From Neurospora tetraspora (lineage: Eukaryota; Ascomycota; Sordariomycetes; Sordariales; Sordariaceae): a DNA stretch of 64,000 nt. Positions 43,201-54,475 of this stretch are shown here, one piece after another. Positions within the stretch are counted from its first letter, which is position 1. The number at the start of each line of letters is the position of its first letter. The translations under genes were made by a program, and so were the position numbers. The notes under the pieces were generated by a model. It saw only the letters and a program-made list of their open reading frames with translations. It did not search any database and was not told the DNA's origin. The stretch spans positions 496,001 to 560,000 of the forward strand of contig NW_026944392.1 in assembly GCF_033439725.1 (NCBI RefSeq), given 5' to 3'.

Positions 43201-45238
43201 AAATTTTTCGAAGGGGATTAGTATTAAGAATTACTTTTCGTCGTTAAATAAGTAATTTAATACGCCGGTATTAAACAGGAAATATATTTAGGTCGATATT
43301 AGGGTATTAATAATATTACCTTTCAAGAATAAATACCCCCTTCCGCTTATTAAAGAAGTTTTAGACGCTATTTATAAAGTAAAGATTTTTATTAAGTTCG
43401 ATATTATTATTACTTTTAACTATATCCGTATTGTAGAGGGGTAGGAATAGTTAATTGTATTTATTACGCATTTTAAATTATTTAAGTCCTTAGTATATCC
43501 TTCTAAGCTCTAAAGTACCCCCGGTACTTTCTAGAATTATATAAATAATATTCTATACGACGTTTTCAATATATATATAATACTATATTTAGAGAATATT
43601 TCAGTCTTTTCTGATAATAAAGTGGAATACGAAAAATATATTAATAATATATTCGAACAGTTAGTTAAAGCTAGCCTTTAGGTAAATATCGATAAATACG
43701 AATTTTATATTAAAAAAATTAAATACTTTAAGTTAATTATATTAGGAAGTATTGAAATAGAGTTAAAAAAATTTAAAATTATTACGGATCAATAATTCCC
43801 TATTTTAAAAAGTTTTTATAGAGCTTTTTAGGCTTTACTAGTTTCTATTGTCGTTTTCTTAAAGGATTTTTATTAACAGTAGTACCGTTTTACGACCTTA
43901 TAAAGAGGAATATAGAATAGGATTAGACCCTAATTTAATAGACCGCTTTCGAAATTTTAAAATTAATTTTTAATAGTAGACCTACTTTATGTATATATAA
44001 CTAATTAAACAAAATAATTATTAAAACTAACGCTTCCAATTAGGCCTTTAGTAGCACCTTATTATAATACGGTAATAATAGAATTTTATACCCGGTAGCT
44101 TACTTTTCATTACAATATACCGCTTAGGAATATAATTATAATATTTATAATAAGGAATTGTTAACTATTATTGAAATATTAAAGGAGTAGAAGTTAGAGT
44201 TCGAAGGGGCATAGTAACCGTTCAATATTTTGACGGACTATAAGAATTTAAAGATTTTTACTACGAATAAATAATTAACCCCGTACTATATACGATAATT
44301 ATAATTCCTATCCTATTTCGACTTTTTATTCCGCTATACCCCCGGTTCGAAGAATTTATACCCTAACGCTTTAAATAGGAAACTAGAGGACGTCCTACTA
44401 AATATAGACGATTATTGTTTAAGGGCTAAGAACCGTAACCTTATTAATTCCGTCCGTTTCGAAGAAGGCTATCTGGAAACCCTACTTAGTATTACCGTGG
44501 ATATAGAGGTAAATGAGGAAGTATTTCTATTAACGTTAAATATTTTAAAAGAGTTAGAAAAATCTATTCATAGTATTACTAATAATAGTTATATTAAATT
44601 TATATTAATATACGAGGCGGTAATTTATTTTTAAAACCCTTACCGGTCAAAATAATGCCCTTATATTAAAAAGAAGTTACAAGTAGTATTTGCAGAATAT
44701 TTAATAATAGGAATCGAAATTTACTACAAATGACAAATATTTATCGACCCTAACAATACTACTACTTATTTATAATTTATTTATTACGCTTATTCTTCGT
44801 TAACGGCGGGGTACTTTAGTAGAAATAAAATTTGGGTATAGATAAACGGATATTAACATTAATTAGGTATAGTAGAGGCCGTTAAGATTTATTATAAGGA
44901 ATACTTTATTTATTTGAAGACGAAAGAATTATAACGAATTAAAGTTAATTATTTAAAATTAATACTAACCGCCTTCGTACCCTAGTATAATATTAATATC
45001 GATTATATTTTACCGTTCCTAAAGAATTTTTATTTAAGTTAGAAGTTTAAATATATTGTTATTGTAGTAAATTGTTTTACTAACATACAATACTATATTA
45101 TTACCAAGACTATAGAAGTAGAGGAATTTACCGATCGTTTTATCGACTGTATATATACCCTCTATAACTTTCCCGATACTATAATATTAAATAGAAGCTC
45201 TTAATTTATATTAATATTCTAGGCTACAATTTATAAAA
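40278..45238 (+). mobile_element. RIP-mutated Ty3/Gypsy fossil, left part
   Basis: AT-rich, CpA-depleted DNA. Traces of a Ty3/Gypsy pol region on the plus strand are visible in order: reverse transcriptase near 43.6-43.9 kb, RNase H near 44.0-44.3 kb and integrase core near 45.1 kb. The element is thoroughly broken and old relative to the Copia copy inserted in it. A 185-bp solo LTR of another family also sits inside (40742-40926). Confidence 0.65.
40742..40926 (+). repeat. Solo LTR, 185 bp, with target duplication GGGCG
   Basis: It begins TGTGGCGGTGCTGGCAG and ends CTCTTGCA, with GGGCG on both sides. It is the same family as 23134-23318, in opposite orientation. It has normal composition within AT-rich surroundings, so it arrived after most of the RIP there. 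Confidence 0.82.
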
Positions 45239-45243
45239 AGTTT
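45239..45243. repeat. Target-site duplication AGTTT, left
   Basis: AGTTT precedes the left LTR and recurs at 51373-51377 after the right LTR: a 5-bp duplication typical of LTR retrotransposon integration. Confidence 0.85.
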
Positions 45244-45784
45244 TGTTTCCTGCGGTGCCCTGACTGGCCTATAATGATAGCACCAGTACAAGGTTGCTAC
45301 AGTGAACTATGCACTTGTAGCAGAGCGGAGCGGAAGCGGTAGGAAGTACGACAGCAATGCTGAAGGAAGCAGCGTAGTTGCAAGTACAATAAAAGGATGT
45401 TGTAAAAGAGGTCTTAGAGAGGACTCTGCTCTCAAGACAGAAGATTACAGTGGACTCTGCACTGTGAGAAAAGACTATATTGTATTGCTTGACTTGTGCT
45501 TGCTTGCTTAAGGAGTGACGAACTGAAGGAGAGGAGAGGTCTCTATATACATGGACACTAAGCATCTAGAAGCTTCTGTTGAATCCTGTGATGACAAATC
45601 AGTCTGGAAGAAATGCTAGCTAAGTTATAAGACTCTAGAATACAGTGGCAAAACCTCTTGTATTCTAGTACATTCTGTGGGGACTGAGTCAACTGATTCC
45701 GTAGAAGGAATAGTTCAACTAGCCTTCTATACTACAAGGTAGTACAAGGCAGTTACAAGGCACAGTACTAGCCACACGTTAACA
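45244..45784 (-). repeat. Copia LTR (3' LTR in element orientation)
   Basis: 541 bp, matching 50832-51372. In element orientation a purine-rich stretch (ACAGAGGGGG) directly precedes it, the expected polypurine tract. Confidence 0.9.
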
Positions 45785-45823
45785 CCCCCTCTGTGGCTGT
45801 ACTTAGTGCCACAAGAGCCCCCT

Positions 45824-48800
45824 CTATACCCCTATGTTGTAGAGCTTAGAGTAGTTCAGCAGTTGTAAGAACCGCTCGAACTTGGGAGCTGGCAGAGCTT
45901 TTGTGAGGCCGTCAGCAGCCATATCCTCTGTTGGAACAAAGGATACGGTGATGTTTCCCTCTGTAACGCTCTCTCTCACGCCTTGGAATTTGAGGAGCGT
46001 ATGTTTAGTACGGCTGTGGTGCTTGGAGTTATGAGCCGTGTCTATAGCCCCTTGGTTGTCTGACTTCAGAGGAGTAGGGTTTTGAAGAGGACGCTGAATT
46101 TCGCTGAATAAACCTCTGAGCCACAATGCCTCACGGTTGCCTTCGATGAGTGCCGTGTATTCGGCTTCAAGAGTGCTGTAGGCTACTGTAGAGGCTCTCT
46201 TGGATTTCCAGCTTACTGGGCCTCCACTAATCAAGAACACGTAGCCGTAAGTAGATCGAGCAGTAGTTTTACAGCCAGCAAAATCACTGTCAGTGTAGCC
46301 TATAGGTGTTATATCTCCTATAGCGCCGTACTGTATAGCATTGTCGATAGTGCTATAGAGGTAGCTCAACAGCTTTTTTGCTGCCTTCAGATGAGCAACT
46401 GTAGGCTGTTGTAAGTGCCGAGAGAGCCACTGAACTGCGTGTGCTATATCAACTCGAGTCTGAGTCATAGCGTAAGTAGTAGTGCCTATAAGGCGCTGGT
46501 AGAGCTTCTGATCGGCTTTGTTCAGTGGTGGAGAGGGTGATTCAGGACCTGTGAGTCCTGGAGAGAGTGGTATCTTCGGACCGTGAGTGCTAAGCTTGAA
46601 GTGTTTGATAGCCTCTTTGATATAAGCTCCTTGGTGAATCCACAATAGTCGTTTGGCTCTGTTGCGTTCGATCTGGACACCTAAGAAGAACTTAGCAGCA
46701 CCTAAGTCTTCTATGTCATAGGCTTTAGCTAGACTTTGCTTTAGAGCTTGGATCTTCTGTTTAGAAGGTCCAATCAGGAGGCAGTCATCCACGTGGCTAA
46801 CGATGAAGATACCGTCTTGCTCGTTGAAGTAAGTGGCTGAGTCAGAAGTTAAAGGCTTGTAGCCGAGGCCTTTAACTAATGTAGCTACCTTCTGCTGCCA
46901 CAGATAGGGAGCTTGTTTTAAGCCGTATAGAGACTTCTTTAGTAGTATAACTTGGTCCTTAGTAGGATCCCAACCGTGTTGTTTCAGCAATGCTCTTGCA
47001 CTCTTGCTGCTGAGGCTGTATTCATACAAGCCTTCTGGGACTTCCATATATATATCAAAGTCCACACCAGCATTTAGAAAAGCTCCCACGAAGTCGATTT
47101 GCTCTATTTCTAAGTCTTCCACAGCTGCTATGGCTAACAGAACTCTCCAGGTAGGAGGAGTAGCTGTGGTAGCAAAAGTCTCTGTAAAGTCAACTCCAGG
47201 GACTTGTTGGAAGCCTCTGACTACCAGCCGAGCCTTGTATTTAACAACTTGACTCTGTGAGTTCTTTTTAGCTTTAAAGACCCATCGGCTTGTTATAGGG
47301 TTCTTTAATGCCTTAGAACGGTCAACGAAGTAGAAGGTCTTAGTAGTCAATAGCTGTTGTAGCTCATTGAAGGAGGCTTCCAGCCAACAGTTTTTCTGTG
47401 GGTGCTTTAGAGCCTGTTTGAAAGTGTTAGGCTCCGTGGTGCTGGTGGTGGCAGCGTTGTAATTTACTGCAGTAGTAGCTGCCTTAGTAACTAAGTACGT
47501 TACTAATTCAGTAGTGTCCATGGCGTTATCGTCGTCATCCACTACTTGGAATTCTTCCTTCTGCTGCTTAGAAGCTTGTGGCAGATGGACTTCGATATTT
47601 GTAGACTTGGGAGGCTCTACAAGAGGTGTTGTGAGCCTGGGAGGCTCTGCAGTTATGAGAGGTTGTTCTGCAGAATGTTCTTGTTCTTCCTCCTCCTGAA
47701 CTTCAGGAAGCTGTAGGGAGTTTGTAGGGCTTCTGGGGCCCTGGAGATGAAGCTTGTAGTCTTCATAGAATTTGACAAAAGGCGTCTGAACTACTTGCCG
47801 TTGGCCTAGCCAAACCAAGTAGGTTTGATGCCCCAGAACGGCCAAAAGCCTTCCTTTGGTACCTCTGGGCTGTAGCTTTTGCCCTGCAGAACGTTTCTCA
47901 GAAGGTATAAACACCATGACTTCGGTGCCAATAACTTTATAGTTCTGGAGATCAGGGACGTGAGGAGCCTGTGAGGGCACCAATTCATCGAGGAAGAGCT
48001 GGTAAGGAGTAAGCTCCTTAGTTGAGTTGGCAGTGCGGTTGATAATTTCTACCACAGAGATAATAACGTAACACCAGAGGGTCGGGGGTAGACCTGAGGC
48101 AATGAGAGTAGCTCGAAGATGGTCCAAAATCACCCGAATGGAGCGTTCTGGTAGGCCGTTTTGGTGGTGAGCGTAAGGGCTAGATTTACTGAAGGTGATA
48201 CCTTTTTCAGTGAAGTACGGAAGTAGGCTTCTGATTTCTTTACCTCCGTCGTAGTGAAATTGCGCTGGGTACCGCTTATAAGTGTTATAGAGAGTTTCGA
48301 TAATAGATCTAACCTCTATAGCAGCTTCATCTTTCGTTCTTAGAAGCCAAATGAGTCTGAAGCGGGTTTTCCGATCCACTAAAACAAGACCATACGGCTT
48401 GTTATTCAGTGGCGTAGGACGAATAATAAAGATATCCCCCTCTAGTCGTCCGAGGGCAAACGGTGGATCGGCTACTGGCTTTTTGGAGGGTCTGCGTAGT
48501 ATTTTGGCCGAATCACAGCTTTTGCAAACCAAGTCTTCAGGGCGTACCTTTTGAAAGCTAGGCATGCCTTTAGTAACTTGAGCAGTCTTTTTCAAAAGAT
48601 CAAGGCTTATATGCCCGAGCCGGACGTGCCATAACTGGGCGGCCCGAATCAACGCCTCAGAGGGTTTCTTGAGAGCTGTTGTGGGAGCTGTGGGAGTTGG
48701 ATCCAGAGCCGGAGGCTCTATAACCCCCTTTGAAATTTCAGGAGCTGTAGTAGGTTCAGTAGATTCTTCAGTTTCAGAATCACTGAGATCGGCATTGTCT

Positions 48801-50599
48801 CTGGTAGTGTAACAGTGCCAAGTAGACCCGTAGGCCAATGGTTGTTTAGGATCAATTTTGGTAGATACAGTATTCTTCGTGGTGAAGAAGAAGCCGTGTT
48901 TTTGGAAGTTTAGCAATGCCAATAGCTTCCGGGAGGCTGTGTATAACTTTTCCTTGATTAAGGTGCCTCCAGAGGCATACAACCTATGGCCACTCACTAT
49001 ATTCAGCGGGAAGTTAGGAATATAGAGAGTATCTGTGAGTGATATAGAGCTGTAAACCGCTGTGTTATCTTTGTAGCCGGCGAGGAATTCGATTTTCACA
49101 GTGCCAACGCCCAGTGGCTTTACAGGACCACCTCCGGTCCCTACGGTGCCTAGAGTGGTAGAGAACTGTAGGTCCGAGAATAGGGTTTTGTTGTTGCAGA
49201 TGTGCACTGTAGACCCAGTGTCAAAGAGCCATTGGCTGTTGTTTTTGATAGTTGGGTGGCTGAATTCAGGAGTTTCCTCGGTGGCTACAAATTCAGAGTC
49301 ACTGTCTGCTCCGAATATAGTGCCAGACTCAAGGTTATAGCCTATAGTGAAAGCTTCATTAGAAGCTGTTTGCTCAGTGCCTTCAATGTTGAAGGACTCT
49401 CCTTGGGCCTTCTTCTTAGTGCCTTTGCCTTGCTGCTTGCCTTGAGGGTTAGTGTGCTTAGCAGACGGCTGGCTGAAGGGCTTAATATCTTGATCCTTCC
49501 TCTTAGTAGACCGTGGGTTCTGATGATTAGCCTTGTTGTTATCTTTCGACCTGTGGTTTCTCTTATAGCTAGCTTGCAAAGCTAACAGCTGTTGAGAAGT
49601 CGTGGTAGTCGAATTCCGAGTCTCAGCTAGTAGGTCTTCCTGGAAGTACAGAAGGCTTAGTTTAGTAATCTTGCCTTCTGTGTTGTAGAGCCATTGTTCT
49701 TGCCGCAGCAAGCCTCTACAACGCTCTACCCACTGAGAGAAGTGGCTTTCTAGCACGTTAAAATAGTGGTTGATCTGGTCAATTTCCGCTATCCTAACGC
49801 CGAGACCAGCAAGTCGGCTCGCGAGGGTGTTGAATTTGGCGTTGAATTCTACTATAGTAGTAGATCCATCAAACTTAAGGAAGTGAAACTCCTTATATAG
49901 GGAGTCTCGGAGGGTTGACTGGCTGGGAGCGTACTGCATACGCAAACGCTTGTAAGCCTCTGCAGGGTCCGTTTCGAAGGCAATAGTAGATAAGGGGCCC
50001 TGTTTTAAGGTATTCCGAAGGGTCAATAACAAGGCAGCCTTCTGAGGATCAGATAGTAAGGCGTTAACTCGGTCAGGGTCTTCCAGGAATTCAGGAATTT
50101 GTAGTGCCCTGAACTGGATAGAAATAGCCTGATACCACTGATTGTAGTTTTCAGGTCCTGAAAGACGCTCTTTTTCAGCAAGTTGGAGTGACTGTTTAGC
50201 AAGCTCTTTGGTAGTAAGAGCGCTGAAATCAGTTCCGAGGTGTGCTGAAAGCGTTGGAGCTGTAATAGGCTCCGAGGTAGGTGTAGGAGACTCAAGAGTT
50301 GACTGAGCTTGAAGAGTTGGTTGAGCCTGAGGAAGCTGTTCAGCCTGAGGAGGCTGTTCAGCTTGAGGAGGCTGTTCAGCTTGAGGAGGCTGTTCAGCTT
50401 GAGGAGGCTGTTCAGCTTGAGGAGTCTGTTGAGTCTGAGAAGAGTGTTGAGCAGCCAAGTTCTGTTGTAGCAGCGAAATAACGTGCTGAAGCTGGCCTTC
50501 AAGGTTGTGAATTTGAGCTTGTAAGCCTTGTAAGCTCAGGCTTGGATATTCTGCAGGAAAAGCTGCAGTATGATCCATTAGTTCAGTCGGTTGATCCAT
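45824..50599 (-). CDS. Copia gag-pol polyprotein, single frame
   Basis: 1591 codons. In order: a Gln/Pro-rich N-terminal region with QAEQPP repeats (about residues 55-95), a Copia-type gag region (about 140-400), a protease with WLFDTGSTVHIC (near 460), a zinc-binding integrase start WHVRLGHISL (near 655), the integrase core including SPYAHHQNGLPERS (near 810), reverse transcriptase from RWVFKAKKN (near 1105) through the SHVDDCLLIG active-site region (near 1270), and RNase H with YTDSDFAGC (near 1440). This is the usual Ty1/Copia order, with integrase before reverse transcriptase. The frame looks whole and ends at TAG. Confidence 0.93.
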   Translation of the reverse strand: MDQPTELMDHTAAFPAEYPSLSLQGLQAQIHNLEGQLQHVISLLQQNLAAQHSSQTQQTPQAEQPPQAEQPPQAEQPPQAEQPPQAEQLPQAQPTLQAQSTLESPTPTSEPITAPTLSAHLGTDFSALTTKELAKQSLQLAEKERLSGPENYNQWYQAISIQFRALQIPEFLEDPDRVNALLSDPQKAALLLTLRNTLKQGPLSTIAFETDPAEAYKRLRMQYAPSQSTLRDSLYKEFHFLKFDGSTTIVEFNAKFNTLASRLAGLGVRIAEIDQINHYFNVLESHFSQWVERCRGLLRQEQWLYNTEGKITKLSLLYFQEDLLAETRNSTTTTSQQLLALQASYKRNHRSKDNNKANHQNPRSTKRKDQDIKPFSQPSAKHTNPQGKQQGKGTKKKAQGESFNIEGTEQTASNEAFTIGYNLESGTIFGADSDSEFVATEETPEFSHPTIKNNSQWLFDTGSTVHICNNKTLFSDLQFSTTLGTVGTGGGPVKPLGVGTVKIEFLAGYKDNTAVYSSISLTDTLYIPNFPLNIVSGHRLYASGGTLIKEKLYTASRKLLALLNFQKHGFFFTTKNTVSTKIDPKQPLAYGSTWHCYTTRDNADLSDSETEESTEPTTAPEISKGVIEPPALDPTPTAPTTALKKPSEALIRAAQLWHVRLGHISLDLLKKTAQVTKGMPSFQKVRPEDLVCKSCDSAKILRRPSKKPVADPPFALGRLEGDIFIIRPTPLNNKPYGLVLVDRKTRFRLIWLLRTKDEAAIEVRSIIETLYNTYKRYPAQFHYDGGKEIRSLLPYFTEKGITFSKSSPYAHHQNGLPERSIRVILDHLRATLIASGLPPTLWCYVIISVVEIINRTANSTKELTPYQLFLDELVPSQAPHVPDLQNYKVIGTEVMVFIPSEKRSAGQKLQPRGTKGRLLAVLGHQTYLVWLGQRQVVQTPFVKFYEDYKLHLQGPRSPTNSLQLPEVQEEEEQEHSAEQPLITAEPPRLTTPLVEPPKSTNIEVHLPQASKQQKEEFQVVDDDDNAMDTTELVTYLVTKAATTAVNYNAATTSTTEPNTFKQALKHPQKNCWLEASFNELQQLLTTKTFYFVDRSKALKNPITSRWVFKAKKNSQSQVVKYKARLVVRGFQQVPGVDFTETFATTATPPTWRVLLAIAAVEDLEIEQIDFVGAFLNAGVDFDIYMEVPEGLYEYSLSSKSARALLKQHGWDPTKDQVILLKKSLYGLKQAPYLWQQKVATLVKGLGYKPLTSDSATYFNEQDGIFIVSHVDDCLLIGPSKQKIQALKQSLAKAYDIEDLGAAKFFLGVQIERNRAKRLLWIHQGAYIKEAIKHFKLSTHGPKIPLSPGLTGPESPSPPLNKADQKLYQRLIGTTTYAMTQTRVDIAHAVQWLSRHLQQPTVAHLKAAKKLLSYLYSTIDNAIQYGAIGDITPIGYTDSDFAGCKTTARSTYGYVFLISGGPVSWKSKRASTVAYSTLEAEYTALIEGNREALWLRGLFSEIQRPLQNPTPLKSDNQGAIDTAHNSKHHSRTKHTLLKFQGVRESVTEGNITVSFVPTEDMAADGLTKALPAPKFERFLQLLNYSKLYNIGV

Positions 50600-50809
50600 T
50601 ATAGCACTGCAATAATGAAGGGTGCTTGAGGGACCAGTGAAAATAGTCTGTAGTACAGTACTATTTGCAGTTGATGAGCAGTCTACAGCCTGTAGTACAG
50701 TGCTGTTTGCCGAGAAGAGAGATAGGAGGTTGGCCTGTAGTACAGAGCCAAGGGGTCAAGAATCGATCGTGACTTGGAAGCGCGAATCGATAGGCTAAAT
50801 CCGGGTATT

Positions 50810-50831
50810 CTTGTTTCCCGGGCTCATAACC
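50810..50831 (-). other. Copia primer binding site
   Basis: Directly inside the 5' LTR (element orientation) lies GGTTATGAGCCCGG, complementary to the anticodon stem-loop of initiator methionine tRNA (CCGGGCTCATAACC). Priming from an internal part of initiator tRNA, rather than its 3' end, is known for Drosophila copia and some relatives. Confidence 0.75.
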
Positions 50832-51372
50832 TGTTTCCTGCGGTGCCCTGACTGGCCTATAATGATAGCACCAGTACAAGGTTGCTACAGTGAACTATGC
50901 ACTTGTAGCAGAGCGGAGCGGAAGCGGTAGGAAGTACGACAGCAATGCTGAAGGAAGCAGCGTAGTTGCAAGTACAATAAAAGGATGTTGTAAAAGAGGT
51001 CTTAGAGAGGACTCTGCTCTCAAGACAGAAGATTACAGTGGACTCTGCACTGTGAGAAAAGACTATATTGTATTGCTTGACTTGTGCTTGCTTGCTTAAG
51101 GAGTGACGAACTGAAGGAGAGGAGAGGTCTCTATATACATGGACACTAAGCATCTAGAAGCTTCTGTTGAATCCTGTGATGACAAATCAGTCTGGAAGAA
51201 ATGCTAGCTAAGTTATAAGACTCTAGAATACAGTGGCAAAACCTCTTGTATTCTAGTACATTCTGTGGGGACTGAGTCAACTGATTCCGTAGAAGGAATA
51301 GTTCAACTAGCCTTCTATACTACAAGGTAGTACAAGGCAGTTACAAGGCACAGTACTAGCCACACGTTAACA
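50832..51372 (-). repeat. Copia LTR (5' LTR in element orientation)
   Basis: 541 bp, apparently identical to 45244-45784. It ends next to the right target duplication AGTTT (51373-51377). Confidence 0.9.
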
Positions 51373-54300
51373 AGTTTATTATTAAAAGATTATTAAATTC
51401 AGCTTTCTATATTTCGCAAACCTAATTAAACTTCGCCGTATTAAAATCTTTAATATTACCCGGATTAATAGGGTCGCTTAAATAATAAATTTAATAAATT
51501 AAAATATAATAGTCCGCGTTGGACCTCTATATTCTAACGATTAGACGGTAAATTACAAATTTAATAGCTGGCTAAATAGGTTCTAAAATAGTAAGGGGTT
51601 CTAAAGTAAATATTAGGGTATTAGAGTACGTTCGGTACGTCTCTAATTTCGCTAATTATTATTTCGCGGCTCTCTTTATTCGCTTAGCGGATATAAAGCA
51701 GTTAGTACTTATAAGGTCGAAATCCTCAATAATAATAAATTCGGGTTCGGGGCTATTTATTTCTATAGGCGGAGCGGAGGCTATTACTCGGTTAATAATT
51801 TTATTATAATATTTATTATAGTCCTATACTTTAAATACTCGTCGGAAGGTAATTAATAAATCGGTTAATAAATATCGGCCGGTATAATCTTTTATAAAAG
51901 TAATTAAGCCTTTTAACTATAAAACCACGGGGTTATAATATTTTAACTAAAGTATATTGAGAATAATAAGGTAGTCGATTATAAGGTTATAAATTAATAA
52001 TAAAATCGTTTCTATATAATAACCAATCTTTGATTAAATTTAGTACTATTTGGTAATTAATCCCTTTCGGTATTCCGTTAGCGAAATATAATACTTTTAA
52101 TTTAAGAAGTTTTAGAAGCGATATAATACAGCGTATAGTAAATATACGATTGATAAAAGCGAGTGCAGAGTACCCGCTATCGATTAAAACAGTATATTTA
52201 CTTTTAATATTATATCGTTTATAAACGATATAAGTAAAAAGGAGGATAGAATTATTATTATGGTAATTTAAAGTTAAATTCTTTAACTAAACTACTTTTA
52301 AATTTACTAAATTTAAATCTGTATTCTCTTCTTTTATTATAATCGTTAAAGACAACTGCTTCTCCGTACAATTTACTAGGAAGGCGCCGTATTTCCCGCA
52401 CTATATTTAACGGTAGGAGCGGCCGGGGTTAGGGTAATTACAGTGGCAGGAACGGTAGGAGCGGCTTTTCTAACGCTTATAGCGTTAATACGGGCAGTAT
52501 TATTATAATTAGCCTAGCCTATAGTAAATTTAGCAGTATTGGTATTACCGTTACTACTACTATGATTATAATTATTATAACGGTTCTTATTTCTCTTAAT
52601 ACGAAGAGTATTAGTATTAATACTATTATAATAATTAATAACCTAATAGCCTTCCTTACTATAATACTTATAGAAATTATTCTAGAAGCGGTAGTCGAAA
52701 ATAGCCCTATCGATTATTCTTACTAACGAAACGTTAAGAGCGATTATAATATTAATATCTATAGCGTTACTACTTTAAATAATAATACGTTCGGTAGTAA
52801 AAATATTACTTCCTTCTCTATTATTAAAATTATTTTTCTAGAAGGGAGTAACGTTTTAATTACACTAATTACAATCTTCGAAATTAGTACTGAATTTATA
52901 ATAAAGGGCAAATTACTTCTCATAAGTATTCAAAGCGGAAAGGTTTTACTAATACGTAATTATATTACGGATATTATTAGTAACTTTTATTTTAAAATGA
53001 TAAATTTTTATAGTATTATTTAAATTGTATTGATCGATTAAGGTAATAAATTTATTTTTAAAATTAAATTAGTTTTATCCTTTACGTATTGTTAAATTCT
53101 TAAATTTACAATATAAATCTAAAATTAAATTTATACGGTCGTACTTAATATTTAAATAAATAACGAAATCCTCGCCAATTTTCTATTTCTTCTTATCTAT
53201 ATCGGCTTCCTTTAATAGCGGTATAGTATAGGGAGATAAAATGTAAAAAGCGGCGCTATTAAAGTATTATATAATTTGGGCGAATTTAAAGCGCTCGTCG
53301 GAATTGAAGTACCACGAGTCTTCGAATTAATAAAATTCTATTTTAGCCTACTAAGTATAGTAGCACTCGGTATATTTAACTATAGTACTACCTCCGCCAG
53401 TAAAAGCTTTAGGGTCCTTAGTAATCTTCGATTTAAGAGTAACAATAGTAAATATAGCGGCGTCGTTGTCGTTATCTAGTAAGAGGATAAATTCGGAAGG
53501 GATAACCTTTAAATAAATAATTTTCCTAAAGTCTTTAATAATATCGTTCTTCTCCCTAATTTTAGAAATAATATTTTTTTAAAATTTATTATACGCGTTA
53601 TTAACGTCGTTAAGGGAAATCTTAATATTCAGGAAATTATTTTAAGTAATTATAAATTCTTTTTTGAAATAAACGACCTTATCGGTAAGATTATTAATTA
53701 TAGCGTCCTTATTAATAAGGGCGTTCTCTATGGTAACGGCGAAAATATTAATTTTAATTATATCCTTGTAAATAAATTAGGTAAGCCCGATAATTACGTA
53801 AAGGAAGGCGGCGTAATTAATAAATTATAAAGCGAAGTCGAAAATAGATTATTTAATTAAGTTACCCGGGTTTAAATAACCGTTAAAAGCTTTAGTAATA
53901 TTATTGAATAATTATTCGTAAGCGGGGTCGATAATTAAACCGATAGTAAAAATCGCAACGTCGGTATTAATAATAGACGATATTAATTAATTTAATTAAT
54001 TCAAACAAAATAAAGTATTATTTTATAATTTAGGAAATAGGAAGTACGCTACTTTATAAGCGCTTCTTAAGGGGATTATAGTACAATTTTAATATTTATA
54101 TTGTCGCAGTACGATAAGACTCTATTATAACACATCGCAAGATTGCGGGTATATTAAAAATTTTTACAACGGCAGCGACAGAATTAAATAAGGTTGTACG
54201 CTCGCAGCGTAATAGTAAGTACAATTAATTATTACGGAGTAAAGTAACAGTTAAGGAGTAGGTTGAATATATATAATTGTACGAAGAGGGAAAGAGAAAG

Positions 54301-54475
54301 GTATATAGAAGTTTAGTAATATAAAGTAGGGCTGAGCTATGCCCAGAGTTAGACCTGTACGTACGTATGTACGTAATGTACTATTAGCCAATAGCGGCAA
54401 TAGTACGGTACGAGGCTCGACTACCTATGGCGGGAGCCGTGCATGTGCAAGGCAGTCACAGGTAATCTTGTGACA
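51373..54475. mobile_element. RIP-mutated Ty3/Gypsy fossil, right part, and other LTR-element remains
   Basis: Directly right of the Copia element the interrupted Gypsy integrase trace resumes on the plus strand for a few hundred bases. Beyond about 52.3 kb the traces are unclear and may belong to another element. A patch of more normal composition at 54112-54475, with TGTCGC and GTGACA ends, looks like an LTR. All of it is broken and old. Confidence 0.5.

Larger units (their letters stand above)
45244..51372 (-). mobile_element. Ty1/Copia retrotransposon, looks whole
   Basis: The 6.1 kb element has two 541-bp LTRs, one uninterrupted gag-pol frame on the minus strand, and a 5-bp target duplication AGTTT. 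LTR termini are TGTT...AACA. The LTRs appear identical on reading, so insertion is recent. It lies in the integrase region of a plus-strand Ty3/Gypsy fossil and is itself free of the AT bias around it, so it entered after RIP of that DNA. I saw no breaks. Confidence 0.92.
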
